Shown: positions 51,580 to 60,616, numbered from the stretch's first letter. The stretch: 64,000 bases of DNA from UKL13-2 sp031370625 (GCA_031370625.1 JANMQR010000038.1:1-64000); one strand, 5' to 3'. Translations and numbers: made by a program. The notes: a model not told the origin generated them from the letters alone.

Positions 51580-52884
51580 TCAAGGGAGTAATTTGGGCAA
51601 GCCATTGATTGCTTGCATATTTTCGATAGCAAAGTAGTGTTCTCCTGGGGTGCCTACAGGCAAAGGACCACCGATAGCACCCCACATCTTGACGCTACCA
51701 TCCGCTAGCAAAACATAGTTTGCCAGCCCTCCAGTAGAGATTTCCTTGGCTTGACCGGCGTCCAATATCTTCCGCGGCTCGCTGGAACACCTCGCAGGGT
51801 CATTAGCATTTGTGGTTGCTTTGAAGCTCCATTGCCAAAGGCTATCGTCTAAACGAATCGCGATGTAACCCACGCCCATATTTTGCAACTGACGTGCAGG
51901 CCCGATCGCAAACGAGGTCTGCAAGGTGTCTGAGTATCGATCAGCATGGCCGCATTGCCAGTCACCTGCGCCCCAAACCGACACGGAACCGTCGGTGTGC
52001 AAAGCACCGCCGTCAGCGTAAGTCAAATCATCAAAGCCCACCATCTGCACTTGCGCCAAATCCATCATGGCTTGAGGTTCATAAAAAACATCGCTCCCCT
52101 GAGCCTTTGCCTTCTCATGAGAATTCTTAATACCTATGCGATAGTAGAAACCCCAGTTCCATGCCTTGCCGTCTTGAGTAATCGCAGCAATAGCACCTAT
52201 ATCTGTCAGATCAAATGCGCTCAGCCAACGAACTTGGTCAGGAGCCCGAATTCGAGTCGGAACGGGTACTTGAGCACCTTTGGCGATAGATGGATCAAAC
52301 TGCCCCCAAGCATTGATGCCCCAAGCCCAAACACTGCCATCTCTTTTAACGGCATACATCGTATTCTGCGAAGTCGCCACATGAATCACTTCACTGAGAC
52401 CATTCACAGGAACAAACGAGAAGCGAGAAAGATATTCATTACTGTTTTTAGCATTTATTCTTCGCTCGGCGCTTCCCTCTAGGCTCATTAAAGGATGCTG
52501 CCCAAGAGTCCAGACCGTGCCATCGTCGCGTAAAGCAAGCACTACACTATTGGCCGACACTTGAACTATGCGATCAACACCAGATATTGGCCAAGCCTGG
52601 AGTAAAGCAGGCGCAGGTTGAGCAGGCTTACCCCAAGCGCCGACACTCGCGCCCCAAGTCCAAACGTTGCCTTTTTGATCGATCACATAACCAGCGTTGC
52701 CAATTCCCGCGGTAAGAATATGTTGACGTTGTATTGGCTTAGAAGAAGTTGCGGCCGTAATCTGAGTAGCGTGTGGGCTCGATTTCTGCCGAGTTTTGTA
52801 GTAGCCCAAAATCGCCGTTAGGATCACAAGAATTAATATCCAAACCAAGGGATTGCCAATAATAGCTTTACGTTTTTTTTGCAT
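51580..52884 (-). CDS. Membrane-anchored RCC1-repeat (beta-propeller) protein
   Basis: The 434-residue protein has one N-terminal membrane helix (PLVWILILVILTAILGY, about 12-28) and then RCC1-type blades. These are recognisable from repeated units such as DQKGNVWTWGA, RDDGTVWTLGQ, KRDGSVWAWGINAWGQ, HTDGSVSVWGAG and LADGSVKMWGA. RCC1 propellers are protein-interaction platforms; bacterial ones are mostly of unknown role. Codon use is more AT-rich than the surrounding core genes, and the gene lies with a DUF4124 gene between repeats, so the pair may be acquired. Confidence 0.82.
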   Translation of the reverse strand: MQKKRKAIIGNPLVWILILVILTAILGYYKTRQKSSPHATQITAATSSKPIQRQHILTAGIGNAGYVIDQKGNVWTWGASVGAWGKPAQPAPALLQAWPISGVDRIVQVSANSVVLALRDDGTVWTLGQHPLMSLEGSAERRINAKNSNEYLSRFSFVPVNGLSEVIHVATSQNTMYAVKRDGSVWAWGINAWGQFDPSIAKGAQVPVPTRIRAPDQVRWLSAFDLTDIGAIAAITQDGKAWNWGFYYRIGIKNSHEKAKAQGSDVFYEPQAMMDLAQVQMVGFDDLTYADGGALHTDGSVSVWGAGDWQCGHADRYSDTLQTSFAIGPARQLQNMGVGYIAIRLDDSLWQWSFKATTNANDPARCSSEPRKILDAGQAKEISTGGLANYVLLADGSVKMWGAIGGPLPVGTPGEHYFAIENMQAINGLPKLLP

Positions 52885-52985
52885 GATTTGCGGAATCCGA
52901 CCCTATTGCTTATTGCTTTTGATAGTAAGCGTGTCGAGCGATAAGCGTGCTTTGCGATTTGGTTCTGCGCTGTAACGTCACCAAT

Positions 52986-53594
52986 CTAATCACGTTTCAA
53001 TTCCCGCCAATGCACGGCGTGAGCTTCCGTCACGTTTAGCTTGATTCCCGCGTTTTGACAAAGCGGGACGAAAAGTTGGAGATGTGTTGTCATCTTGGCT
53101 CTTAGCTTTCCGATCTCAATTTCCATTCTCTGCAATTGTTGCCGGTAAACTGAGACAGCGTTGCTCCCGCCGATAACAGGAATGTTTTGGGCATTTGATG
53201 CACTGATTTGCCTGCTGACTTCTATCACTCTCGCCTCTTTTTCCGAGCGGCTAGCGAGGGCACTCTTCAAATCAAAAACAGTTTTGTCGATTTTCTCTTG
53301 CCCCTCTTGGCACTGAGCGGCGTTTTGATTACGGTTATCTTGACGATTTTGTGTTGACTCAACACCACCCGCCTTTGATTTGTCATTGCTACCAACCGAT
53401 TGCGATGGCTTGACATCGATTTTGACAGAGCCCAAAGATTGCGAACCAGTCGACTCACAAGGTGTCTCGCTATAAGAAATAGTGCCATTGTCTTGTTTGC
53501 ATTTGTGCAATGCCCACGCGGATGAGGGGCTGAGTGCAAAAGCTGCACTGACGATGGCGAGACCGCGCAAAACAAAGATATATTTAGCAGACAT
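52986..53594 (-). CDS. DUF4124 domain exported protein
   Basis: The 202-residue protein has a signal peptide (ending SSAWA, near residue 28). The short DUF4124 domain follows: LHKCKQDNGTISYSETPC near 29-47, with two cysteines. After it come a Ser/Asn/Gln-rich linker (about 60-95) and a coiled-coil-like charged region (about 98-175). DUF4124 proteins are periplasmic and of unknown function. It precedes the RCC1-repeat gene on the same strand by 101 bases. Confidence 0.78.
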   Translation of the reverse strand: MSAKYIFVLRGLAIVSAAFALSPSSAWALHKCKQDNGTISYSETPCESTGSQSLGSVKIDVKPSQSVGSNDKSKAGGVESTQNRQDNRNQNAAQCQEGQEKIDKTVFDLKSALASRSEKEARVIEVSRQISASNAQNIPVIGGSNAVSVYRQQLQRMEIEIGKLRAKMTTHLQLFVPLCQNAGIKLNVTEAHAVHWRELKRD

Positions 53595-53781
53595 TGGTAC
53601 GAAGCTCCTTTTTTAAATATGAAACGAATTCGGTAGCCCGAAAATCAGTGCGGCCGTTACCGGAAGTGAAAAGGTGCACGGGGTCAAAAGGTGCAAGGGA
53701 TCAGGTATCACCATAGCATCCCGCCCCAGCTCGTACCACTTGGGCTTTCCGTCAATAGGGTATGTTCGGAGAACGAATGCG

Positions 53782-54621
53782 CTAAATGCCCAGCCGCTTC
53801 CAGATGGTCGATGGCAATTGCGCTTGATTCAAGGTGTAGAAATGCAATCCTGGCGCGCCGCCTGCCAGTAATTTTTCGCACATGTCGGTTACTACGTCGA
53901 GCCCAAACGCGCGGATGGATGCGGTGTCGTCGCCGAAGCCTTCCATCTTGCGGCGGATCCAGCGCGGGATTTCGGCACCACATGCATCCGAAAAACGCGC
54001 CAATTGCGAGAAGCTGCCAATCGGCATGACACCGGGCACAATCGGAATGTTGATGCCCTTGGCCTCGACCTGTTCCACAAAATGAAAATAGGCGTCAGCC
54101 GTGTAGAAATATTGCGTCATCGCTGAATCAGCACCGGCTTGAACCTTCTCGCAAAAACGTCGTAAATCTTCCTGCGCATTGCGCGCTTGCGGGTGATATT
54201 CCGGATAGGCTGCGACTTCAATTGAGAAATGATCGCCGTGTTCTTCACGAATAAATTTCACCAAATCGCTCGCGTGCGACAGCTCGCCCGCGACCGCCAT
54301 ACCGGACGGCAAATCACCGCGCAGTGCGACGATGTGTTTGATGCCACCCGCTTTGTATTGATTGAGAATGTCGCGAATGCTGGCACGTGTTGAGCCGATG
54401 CACGAGAGATGCGGCGCGGCTTCATAACCTTCGGATTGAATTTCCAACACGGTGGTTAATGTGCCATCTTGAGTGGAGCCGCCTGCACCGAAAGTGACGG
54501 AGAAAAATGCGGGCTTCAGTTGCGCCAGCTGGATGCGCGTCTCGCGCAACTTGGCCACACCTTCGGGCGTTTTCGGTGGGAAAAATTCGAAGCTGAATTT
54601 TTTTGTGAAGTCTTTTTGCAT
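53782..54621 (-). CDS. metF: 5,10-methylenetetrahydrofolate reductase
   Basis: The 279-residue TIM-barrel flavoenzyme reduces methylene-THF to methyl-THF for methionine regeneration. Visible are FSFEFFPPKTPEG with the catalytic Glu, VTFGAGGSTQDGT, LRGDLPSG, AAYPEYHPQARN, AMTQYFY and VPGVMPIG. It follows ahcY on the same strand, but a strong terminator lies between, so it may depend on read-through or its own promoter. Confidence 0.95.
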   Translation of the reverse strand: MQKDFTKKFSFEFFPPKTPEGVAKLRETRIQLAQLKPAFFSVTFGAGGSTQDGTLTTVLEIQSEGYEAAPHLSCIGSTRASIRDILNQYKAGGIKHIVALRGDLPSGMAVAGELSHASDLVKFIREEHGDHFSIEVAAYPEYHPQARNAQEDLRRFCEKVQAGADSAMTQYFYTADAYFHFVEQVEAKGINIPIVPGVMPIGSFSQLARFSDACGAEIPRWIRRKMEGFGDDTASIRAFGLDVVTDMCEKLLAGGAPGLHFYTLNQAQLPSTIWKRLGI

Positions 54622-54661
54622 AACAGTTTCCTGGTGCGCGCGCGAATGTGTCGCGTGCCAA

Positions 54662-54694
54662 TAAAAACGCCGGTAGTCTTTTCGACGACCGGCG
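54662..54694 (-). terminator. Rho-independent terminator between ahcY and metF
   Basis: On the minus strand CGCCGGTCGTC, a loop and GACTACCGGCG are followed by five T residues. It lies 56 bases after the ahcY stop codon. Confidence 0.85.
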
Positions 54695-54749
54695 TGATTT
54701 TTACATCAAATGATTTTACGTCACCTGAATCGTGAACAAACTAAGCGAA

Positions 54750-56177
54750 TTAATAACGGTACGTGTCAGTTTTATACGGACCCTGCTTCGACACGTTGAT
54801 GTATGCGGCTTGCTGCTCGCTTAGCTCGGTCAATTGTGCGTTCAGTTTCGTCAACTGCAAGCGCGCAACTTTTTCGTCGAGATGTTTCGGCAATGTGTAA
54901 ACACCAATCGGGTATTTCGCGGTGTTGCCGAACAATTCCATTTGCGCGATGACCTGATTCGCGAATGACGATGCCATCACATAGCTGGGGTGACCGGTGC
55001 CGCAGCCCAGATTGACCAAACGACCTTTTGCCAGCAGCGTAATTTTCTTTCCGTCCGGGAAAATCACGTGATCCACTTGCGGCTTGATTTCTTCCCATTT
55101 ACATTTCTTTTCAATGGTCGCGACATCAATCTCATTATCAAAGTGGCCGATATTACAGACGATAGCTTCGTCCTTCATTTTCGCCATGTGATCGAATGTG
55201 ATGATGTGATAGTTGCCAGTCGCGGTCACGAAAATGTCTGCTTTGTCAGCAGCGTAATCCATGGTCACGACGCGATAGCCTTCCATCGCCGCTTGCAGTG
55301 CGCAGATTGGATCAATCTCGGTCACCCACACTTGCGCAGACAATGCGCGCAATGCTTGTGCCGAGCCCTTACCCACGTCGCCATAACCAGCAACCACGGC
55401 AACCTTGCCTGCAATCATCACGTCGGTGGCGCGCTTGATCGCGTCAACGAGTGATTCTCGGCACCCATACAAATTATCGAACTTTGATTTGGTGACGGAA
55501 TCGTTCACGTTGATCGCCGGGAAAGCCAGCTTGCCATCTTTATGCATCTGGTACAAACGCATCACACCCGTGGTGGTTTCTTCAGTCACGCCTTTAATCT
55601 GCGCGAGACGGGTCGAATACCAGGTTGGATCTTTCAACAATTTGGCTTTAATCGCCGCAAACAAAATGCGCTCTTCTTCTGCACCCGGATTTGCTAATAC
55701 CGACAAATCTTTTTCAGCACGCGTGCCGATGTGCAGCAGCAAAGTTGCATCGCCACCGTCATCGAGAATCATGTTCGAAAAGCCTTTATCGTGCCATTCA
55801 AAAATGCGATGGGTGAAATCCCAATATTCTTCGAGTGATTCGCCTTTGTACGCGAATACGGGTGTACCGGCTTCAGCGATTGCCGCAGCGGCGTGATCTT
55901 GTGTGGAATAAATATTGCACGAAGCCCAACGAACTTCAGCGCCTAACGCTTCCAGCGTCTGGATCAGCACCGCAGTTTGAATCGTCATGTGCAGCGAGCC
56001 GGTAATGCGTGCGCCTTTAAGCGGCTGCGCTTTTGCGAATTCATCACGAATCATCGTCAAGCCGGGCATTTCGGTCTCGGCGATTTTAATTTCTTTGCGG
56101 CCCCATTCGGCCAGATTCAAATCAGCAACGTAGTAATCGTTGTTAATAATATTTTTTGGTTTCAGAATTGCGTTCAT
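54750..56177 (-). CDS. ahcY: Adenosylhomocysteinase (S-adenosylhomocysteine hydrolase)
   Basis: From the ATG at 56177 (AAGGA upstream) the enzyme has 475 residues, the length of bacterial forms with the extra internal segment of about 40 residues. Motifs include GSLHMTIQTAVLIQTL, CNIYSTQDHAAAAI, the NAD-binding VVAGYGDVGKGSAQALRAL and the C-terminal TDTYRY lysine-tyrosine tail. It splits SAH into adenosine and homocysteine, using NAD. Transcription is under an SAH riboswitch and attenuator in the 254-base leader before the gene. Confidence 0.97.
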   Translation of the reverse strand: MNAILKPKNIINNDYYVADLNLAEWGRKEIKIAETEMPGLTMIRDEFAKAQPLKGARITGSLHMTIQTAVLIQTLEALGAEVRWASCNIYSTQDHAAAAIAEAGTPVFAYKGESLEEYWDFTHRIFEWHDKGFSNMILDDGGDATLLLHIGTRAEKDLSVLANPGAEEERILFAAIKAKLLKDPTWYSTRLAQIKGVTEETTTGVMRLYQMHKDGKLAFPAINVNDSVTKSKFDNLYGCRESLVDAIKRATDVMIAGKVAVVAGYGDVGKGSAQALRALSAQVWVTEIDPICALQAAMEGYRVVTMDYAADKADIFVTATGNYHIITFDHMAKMKDEAIVCNIGHFDNEIDVATIEKKCKWEEIKPQVDHVIFPDGKKITLLAKGRLVNLGCGTGHPSYVMASSFANQVIAQMELFGNTAKYPIGVYTLPKHLDEKVARLQLTKLNAQLTELSEQQAAYINVSKQGPYKTDTYRY

Positions 56178-56253
56178 GATGATGTCCTTAAACATTTGCC
56201 GCAGGATAGCGGGGATCGAAACAAACGGTGCCTTGAATGACAATCTGCGGACG

Positions 56254-56290
56254 AAAAAAAGCGCCCGCAACCATTCAAGATTGCGGGCGC
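56254..56290 (-). terminator. Attenuator terminator of the SAH riboswitch
   Basis: On the minus strand GCGCCCGCAA (56290-56281) and TTGCGGGCGC (56270-56261) form a perfect 10-bp stem followed by seven T residues. The first six bases of the stem are also the 3' strand of the riboswitch pseudoknot, so folding of the two is mutually exclusive. Confidence 0.9.
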
Positions 56291-56360
56291 CGTTGTGATC
56301 TTGTCGAGCCTGGTTACACCTCAAACTGCTATGAAGGTGTAATCGCAACGCCCCTCGACC
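56285..56360 (-). ncRNA. S-adenosylhomocysteine (SAH) riboswitch controlling ahcY
   Basis: The minus strand reads GGTCGAGGGGCGTTGCGA, a variable hairpin TTACACC...GGTGTAA, then CCAGGCTCGAC, and after a short joint ACAACGGCGCCC. These are the conserved blocks of the SAH riboswitch class (GAGGxGCGYUGCRA, CCAGGCUCG, AACGGCGCC). GTCGAG pairs with CTCGAC as P1, and GGGGCG pairs with CGCCC as the pseudoknot. Bound SAH should hold GGCGCCC in the pseudoknot and block the adjoining terminator, an on-switch for ahcY. It lies directly downstream of a consensus -10 box. Confidence 0.93.
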
Positions 56361-56365
56361 AAATA

Positions 56366-56371
56366 ATTATA
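56366..56371 (-). promoter_or_regulatory. Promoter -10 box of the ahcY riboswitch leader
   Basis: A perfect TATAAT lies on the minus strand six bases before the first riboswitch base, so transcription would start at about the first stem. The -35 region is weak (TGCAAA about 16 bases upstream). Confidence 0.75.
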
Positions 56372-56431
56372 AGCGAAGTCAGATTTTTTTGCACGCGCCG
56401 CTTTTTTTCGACACAGCGCGGCACAAAAAAT

Positions 56432-57628
56432 CTAAACGTTTGCTGGTTCACGAACCTTCGCTTCGCCCTTCAAACCCGCTGCCGCACGCAGTGCCGCAAC
56501 CTTATCAGTGCGTTCCCACGTGAATTCCGGCTCTTCGCGACCAAAGTGTCCGTAGGCTGCCGACTTCTGATAAATCGGCTTTAACAGATCAAGCATTTGC
56601 ACGATGCCTTTGGGACGCAGATCAAAATGCGCGTCAATAATCTTCGCGATTTCCTCATCCGACACCACGCCGGTACCTTCGGTATAAACAGTAATGTTCA
56701 TCGGCTTGGCCACACCAATCGCGTACGCGACCTGAATCTGACACTGACGCGCCAACCCTGCGGCGACAATATTTTACGCTACGTAGCGCGCTGAATAAGC
56801 GGCAGAACGATCCACTTTCGAAGGATCCTTGCCGGAGAATGCGCCACCGCCGTGCGGGCATGCGCCGCCGTAGGTGTCGACGATAATTTTGCGACCCGTT
56901 AAACCACAATCACCCTGCGGGCCACCGACCACAAAACGGCCGGTTGGATTCACCAGATAACGCGTGTTCTGCAGCCATGCTTTCGGCAGCACTGGTTTAA
57001 TAATCATTTCAATCACAGCTTCGTGAATGTCTTTTTGCGACATTTCCGGCGCGTGTTGTGTTGACAACACAACCGTGTCCACCGAATGTGGCTTGCCATC
57101 CACATAGCGCATCGTGACTTGTGATTTTGCATCCGGGCGCAGCCACGGCAAACGACCATCTTTGCGCAATTCTGATTGGCGCTGCACCAGGCGATGCGCG
57201 AAGTGAATCGGCGCCGGCATCAACACCGAGGTTTCATCACACGCATAACCAAACATCAAACCCTGATCGCCCGCACCTTGATCGAGATTGTTATCTTGCG
57301 CGGCATCCACGCCCTGCGCAATATCGGGGCTCTGTTTGTCGTAGCACACCATCACCGCACAACCGCGATAATCAATGCCGTAGTCGGTATTGTCATAGCC
57401 AATGCGCTTGATCGTATCGCGTGCGACGCCGATGTAATCCACATTAGCGGTGGTGGTAATTTCGCCTGCCAATACGACCAGACCCGTATTGCACAAGGTC
57501 TCAGCAGCCACGCGCGAGCGCGGGTCTTGGGCTAAAATCGCATCCAGAATAGCGTCGGATATTTGATCCGCCACTTTATCCGGATGACCTTCCGAAACCG
57601 ATTCGGAGGTAAATAAATAATCGTTCAT
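56432..57628 (-). pseudogene. metK: S-adenosylmethionine synthetase, interrupted by an in-frame TAA
   Basis: From the ATG at 57628 the frame encodes a full MetK of 398 codons: FTSESVSEGHPDKVADQISD, GAGDQGLMFGYACDE, GGPQGDCGLTGRKIIVDTYG, GGGAFSGKDPSKVDRSAAY. After AAYSARYVA comes TAA at 56776-56774 (codon 285), then NIVAAGLARQCQIQVAYAIG and the rest in the same frame. The family normally has Lys there (YVAKNIVAAG), so a single AAA-to-TAA change explains it. MetK makes SAM and is usually essential. No other decay is visible, so a sequencing error, a very recent mutation with a second copy, or read-through must be weighed. The 5' part alone lacks the third domain. Confidence 0.85.
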
Positions 57629-57738
57629 TTGGGTATCCCCACAGTCGTTGAAAAATATTGCGCAACTATGAATTTTAGCAGAATCTTGCCGAGTCTTGAA
57701 CTGCGCGACCAAGCTGCGGCGTTTCCGATGGTGGCGGC

Positions 57739-58665
57739 GTGTCTGCCGCATACGTTATTTTGATTGCACTAAAAGTCTTTTTGTTTCGGGCAATAGGTGC
57801 ATTGCCGCTACGACTCAATCACGCGCTCGGTGCGGCGCTGGGCTGGACTGCGTGGTGGTTATCGCCACGTCATCGGCGCATCACACGCGAAAATTTCCAG
57901 CAATTTTTGAATGCCGTAGCTGATAAAAAAACAAAATTAAGCGATGTCATTCCCGCGCTCGGACGCGGTGTGAGCGAACTCGCGATTGCGTGGACAGCGC
58001 CGGTCGAAAAACTTTATGCGCTGGTGCGTGAATGCGACGGCTGGGCACATGTCGAGGCGGCAAAGTCCGCAGGCAAACCGATCATTTTTGTGACCCCACA
58101 TTTGGGCTGCTATGACATCGCGGGCCGCTATCTCGAAAGCCGGATTCCAGTTACTGCCCTATACCGCAGCCCCAAGCAAACGTGGCTGGAACCGATCATG
58201 CAGGCAGGACGCGTGCGCGGGGGCGGCTCGACTGCACGCGCGGACGCATCCGGTGTGCGCACGCTACTGAAAACGCTAAAGCGCGGCGGCAATATCGTCA
58301 TGCTTCCCGATCAAGTGCCCGCACCAGAAGGCGGGAAGGCGGACGGCGTATGGGCGGATTTTTTTTCGCGTCCTGCGTACACGATGACATTGCTGCCGCG
58401 CTTGGCTGAATCGACAAATGCTACCGTGTTGTTTTTTTTCGCGGAACGATTGGCAAAAGGCGGTGGGTACAAAGTGCATATTTTGCCGATGAGCGAACCA
58501 TTCTCAACCGACAAAAATATCGCCGCGCGACAAACCAATGCCATGGTGGAAAAGCTGATTTTGATGTGTCCCGAACAATATCTGTGGGGCTACAACCGGT
58601 ATAAACAGCCAGCGGGTGCGCCACCGGTGCCAGATCAATCTAATGCTATTGTTGAGCATGAATAA
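57739..58665 (+). CDS. lpxL: Lipid A biosynthesis late acyltransferase (LpxL/HtrB family)
   Basis: A GTG start at 57739 gives 308 residues. The N-terminal hydrophobic helix (about 5-22) anchors it to the inner membrane. The acyltransferase site H-x4-D is HLGCYD in IFVTPHLGCYDIAGRYLE, followed by RSPKQTWLEPIM, the MLPDQVP block, and WGYNRYK near the end. It adds a secondary acyl chain to Kdo2-lipid IVA. It is divergent from metK across 110 bases, and a second paralogue follows. Confidence 0.9.
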   Translation: MSAAYVILIALKVFLFRAIGALPLRLNHALGAALGWTAWWLSPRHRRITRENFQQFLNAVADKKTKLSDVIPALGRGVSELAIAWTAPVEKLYALVRECDGWAHVEAAKSAGKPIIFVTPHLGCYDIAGRYLESRIPVTALYRSPKQTWLEPIMQAGRVRGGGSTARADASGVRTLLKTLKRGGNIVMLPDQVPAPEGGKADGVWADFFSRPAYTMTLLPRLAESTNATVLFFFAERLAKGGGYKVHILPMSEPFSTDKNIAARQTNAMVEKLILMCPEQYLWGYNRYKQPAGAPPVPDQSNAIVEHE

Positions 58666-58693
58666 CATGCCAACATTAAATACAAACTCTGTT

Positions 58694-58745
58694 ACTAGAG
58701 CGCACTCTGAGCTATTTATGCCCCAAAACCCCTGCCAATACTGGG
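58694..58745 (-). repeat. Dispersed intergenic palindrome family, copy G
   Basis: On the minus strand it reads CCAGTATTGGCAGGGG, TTTTGGGGCATAAATAGCTC and a terminal GCGCTCTAG. It lies between the two acyltransferase genes and ends close to the second start codon. An AAACCCC/GGGGTTT stem is included. Confidence 0.45.
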
Positions 58746-58755
58746 GTTTGATCTA

Positions 58756-59622
58756 ATGCGCCTCGCGATTTTTATTTTGTGGTGCATGCATTTGCTGCCC
58801 ACGCGTGCCGTGCGCGCTATCGGCAATTCGCTTGGCGGTTTGCTGTTTCATTGGGGCCGTCGTCGCGTCACGTTAATCAATTTACAGAAATGTTTTCCGG
58901 ACAAAACTGAGACTGAGCGCGAGGCCATTGGCCGCGGTGTATTTCAGCACCTATCTAGTGCCACATTGGATCTCGGCCGCCTCTGGTATGCGCCTGTGGA
59001 CGAAGCGATTTCGCACGTGAAAATGATTGACAAACACTTCATGGACGAGTGGCGTGGCAAGGTGCCAGTAATCGTGTTGGCACCGCATTTCGTCGGCCTC
59101 GACATCGGCGGCGCGCGATTTTCGTATGAATATCCTGAAGCGTTTTCGATGTACTCGGAACAAAAAAGTGAAGTCTTTGATCAGGCGCTACGACGAGCGC
59201 GACTACGATTCGGAAAACCGTTATTAGTCACGCGATCACAAGGCTTACGCCCGGTACTCAAAGCGCTGAAAGAAAAGAAACCGTTTTACTATTTACCCGA
59301 CATGGATTTTGGTGCGAAGGACGCGGCCTTCGTCGATTTTTTCGGCATCAAAACCGCCACCGTCACCGCGCTTTCACGCCTCTGTGAAATCACTGGCGCG
59401 AAAGTGGTTCCGCTTATCACCCGGCAAGCTGAAACCGGCTATGAAGCGCGTTTTTATCCTGCGTGGGAAAACTATCCGAGCGGCGATGCAGAGGCAGATG
59501 CACGTCGCATGAATGCATTTCTGGAAGAGCGAATCCTGGAAATGCCGGATCAATATTTTTGGGTACATAAACGCTTTAAAACACGACCGCCCGGCGAGGC
59601 GAGTTTCTACGATAGCCCCTAG
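58756..59622 (+). CDS. Second lipid A acyltransferase-family protein (LpxL/LpxM paralogue)
   Basis: The 288-residue paralogue begins with a hydrophobic helix MRLAIFILWCMHLLP. It has H-x4-D as HFVGLD in VLAPHFVGLDIGGARF, then SEQKSEVFDQ, YLPDMDFGAKDAAFVDFFG and the closing YFWVHKRFKTRP. It likely adds another acyl chain to lipid A. Its TAG stop codon is the TAG inside the CTAGCACTGG start of repeat copy H, so the repeat supplies the end of the gene. Downstream lies a DUF1521-like gene in the opposite direction. Confidence 0.88.
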   Translation: MRLAIFILWCMHLLPTRAVRAIGNSLGGLLFHWGRRRVTLINLQKCFPDKTETEREAIGRGVFQHLSSATLDLGRLWYAPVDEAISHVKMIDKHFMDEWRGKVPVIVLAPHFVGLDIGGARFSYEYPEAFSMYSEQKSEVFDQALRRARLRFGKPLLVTRSQGLRPVLKALKEKKPFYYLPDMDFGAKDAAFVDFFGIKTATVTALSRLCEITGAKVVPLITRQAETGYEARFYPAWENYPSGDAEADARRMNAFLEERILEMPDQYFWVHKRFKTRPPGEASFYDSP

Positions 59623-59668
59623 CACTGGCGCGGATTTACAAGCATAAATGCCTTAAAAGTCAAGCTAG
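59619..59668 (+). repeat. Dispersed intergenic palindrome family, copy H
   Basis: CTAGCACTGGCGCGG, ATTTACAAGCATAAATGCC, then a degenerate right arm ending GCTAG. It overlaps the stop codon of the upstream acyltransferase and, with copies D and F, defines the consensus. Confidence 0.7.
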
Positions 59669-59684
59669 ATGCGGCAGTGCGGCA

Positions 59685-60602
59685 TCACGAGCTGCCAAAA
59701 CTCTCCGAACGCAAACTCCGCGACAGCATAAAACTAAACCGATGCCGGGTCTCAGTCGTGAGTAATTCATCGCCCTCATCCGGCCGTCTTTTCGCCACAG
59801 CAGCAGCGTTGGCGACCGCCATTGCATCCTCCGGATCGCTCTTGACCTCGGGACGGAAATCACGTTTGACTGCTTTAGGATGATGCTCTTGCGCGCGAAA
59901 ACTACTCTGCGACGCTATCGACAACAGTGTTCCTGAAAAGCTGATTTCGGTCACGCCCGAAATAAAACTGACCATTGACGAATACTGATTAAACAAACCT
60001 CGAGTGCGTGCCTGAATCTCATCCGTGTCACCAATCCATTCCTGATCCACCGTTTGAATGTTACCGTGATCGTCAATCGCTACAAAGCCCTCGCCATCCA
60101 CGTTCTCGTTCAATTCGTTGCCTGGATCAATCACCAATTCAATGACCGCATCGCCGGTCACCTCTTCGAACGTAATCTCGCCTTCACGCACGCCATCCAA
60201 ATTCTCAATCAGCACCGCATAATCGGCGCTCCCGTCAAAAATAGCCACGGCCGTAGCGGCCAGCATCGCATAGTCAATTGCTTTTCGCGGCGCGGTATCC
60301 ACCGTAATTCGGGTGCCATCATCCAGCTCGAACGAGGTCGTGCCCTCAAAATAAAACGCGCGCACGCCATCTACATTTACGTGCAAATCACTTTGAATCA
60401 GATACATTTCATTCGTCTGTTTATTGGTGATATTAATGTCACCGTTTTCACCGACATTGATGTGGTAATTCTGATTTTCAAAATTCACCGAGCCATCGAT
60501 CCCTCGCGTGGTCCTCGGCTGCGGCGCACCCGCCGCAACATCGTTGCCGGTGGAAATTGTGATCGTCATCGCTGGCGCTGGCGCGCTTGCTTGGATTGGC
60601 AT
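59685..60602 (-). CDS. DUF1521-like protein lacking the GDPH cleavage motif
   Basis: The 305-residue protein has no signal peptide. An N-terminal domain (about 35-165) shows NYHINVGENGDINITNKQTN, then SDLHVNVDG, YFEGTTSFELDDGTRITVDT and a later IENLDGV. This is the layout of DUF1521, the metal-induced autocleavage domain first seen in rhizobial NopE1, but the canonical GDPH(I/V) site reads SDLHV, so self-cleavage is doubtful. The rest is acidic and then basic, with no family I recognise. Five 11-bp direct repeats lie just upstream of its ATG. The DUF1521 assignment is from pattern memory. Confidence 0.6.
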   Translation of the reverse strand: MPIQASAPAPAMTITISTGNDVAAGAPQPRTTRGIDGSVNFENQNYHINVGENGDINITNKQTNEMYLIQSDLHVNVDGVRAFYFEGTTSFELDDGTRITVDTAPRKAIDYAMLAATAVAIFDGSADYAVLIENLDGVREGEITFEEVTGDAVIELVIDPGNELNENVDGEGFVAIDDHGNIQTVDQEWIGDTDEIQARTRGLFNQYSSMVSFISGVTEISFSGTLLSIASQSSFRAQEHHPKAVKRDFRPEVKSDPEDAMAVANAAAVAKRRPDEGDELLTTETRHRFSFMLSRSLRSESFGSS

Positions 60603-60616
60603 CTTGTTCCCCGCTT

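Noticed and set aside
56432..57628. Stop-codon reassignment in this organism
   Set aside because: TAA ends many other genes here at normal lengths, so a general reassignment is excluded; a local error or lesion in metK is more likely.
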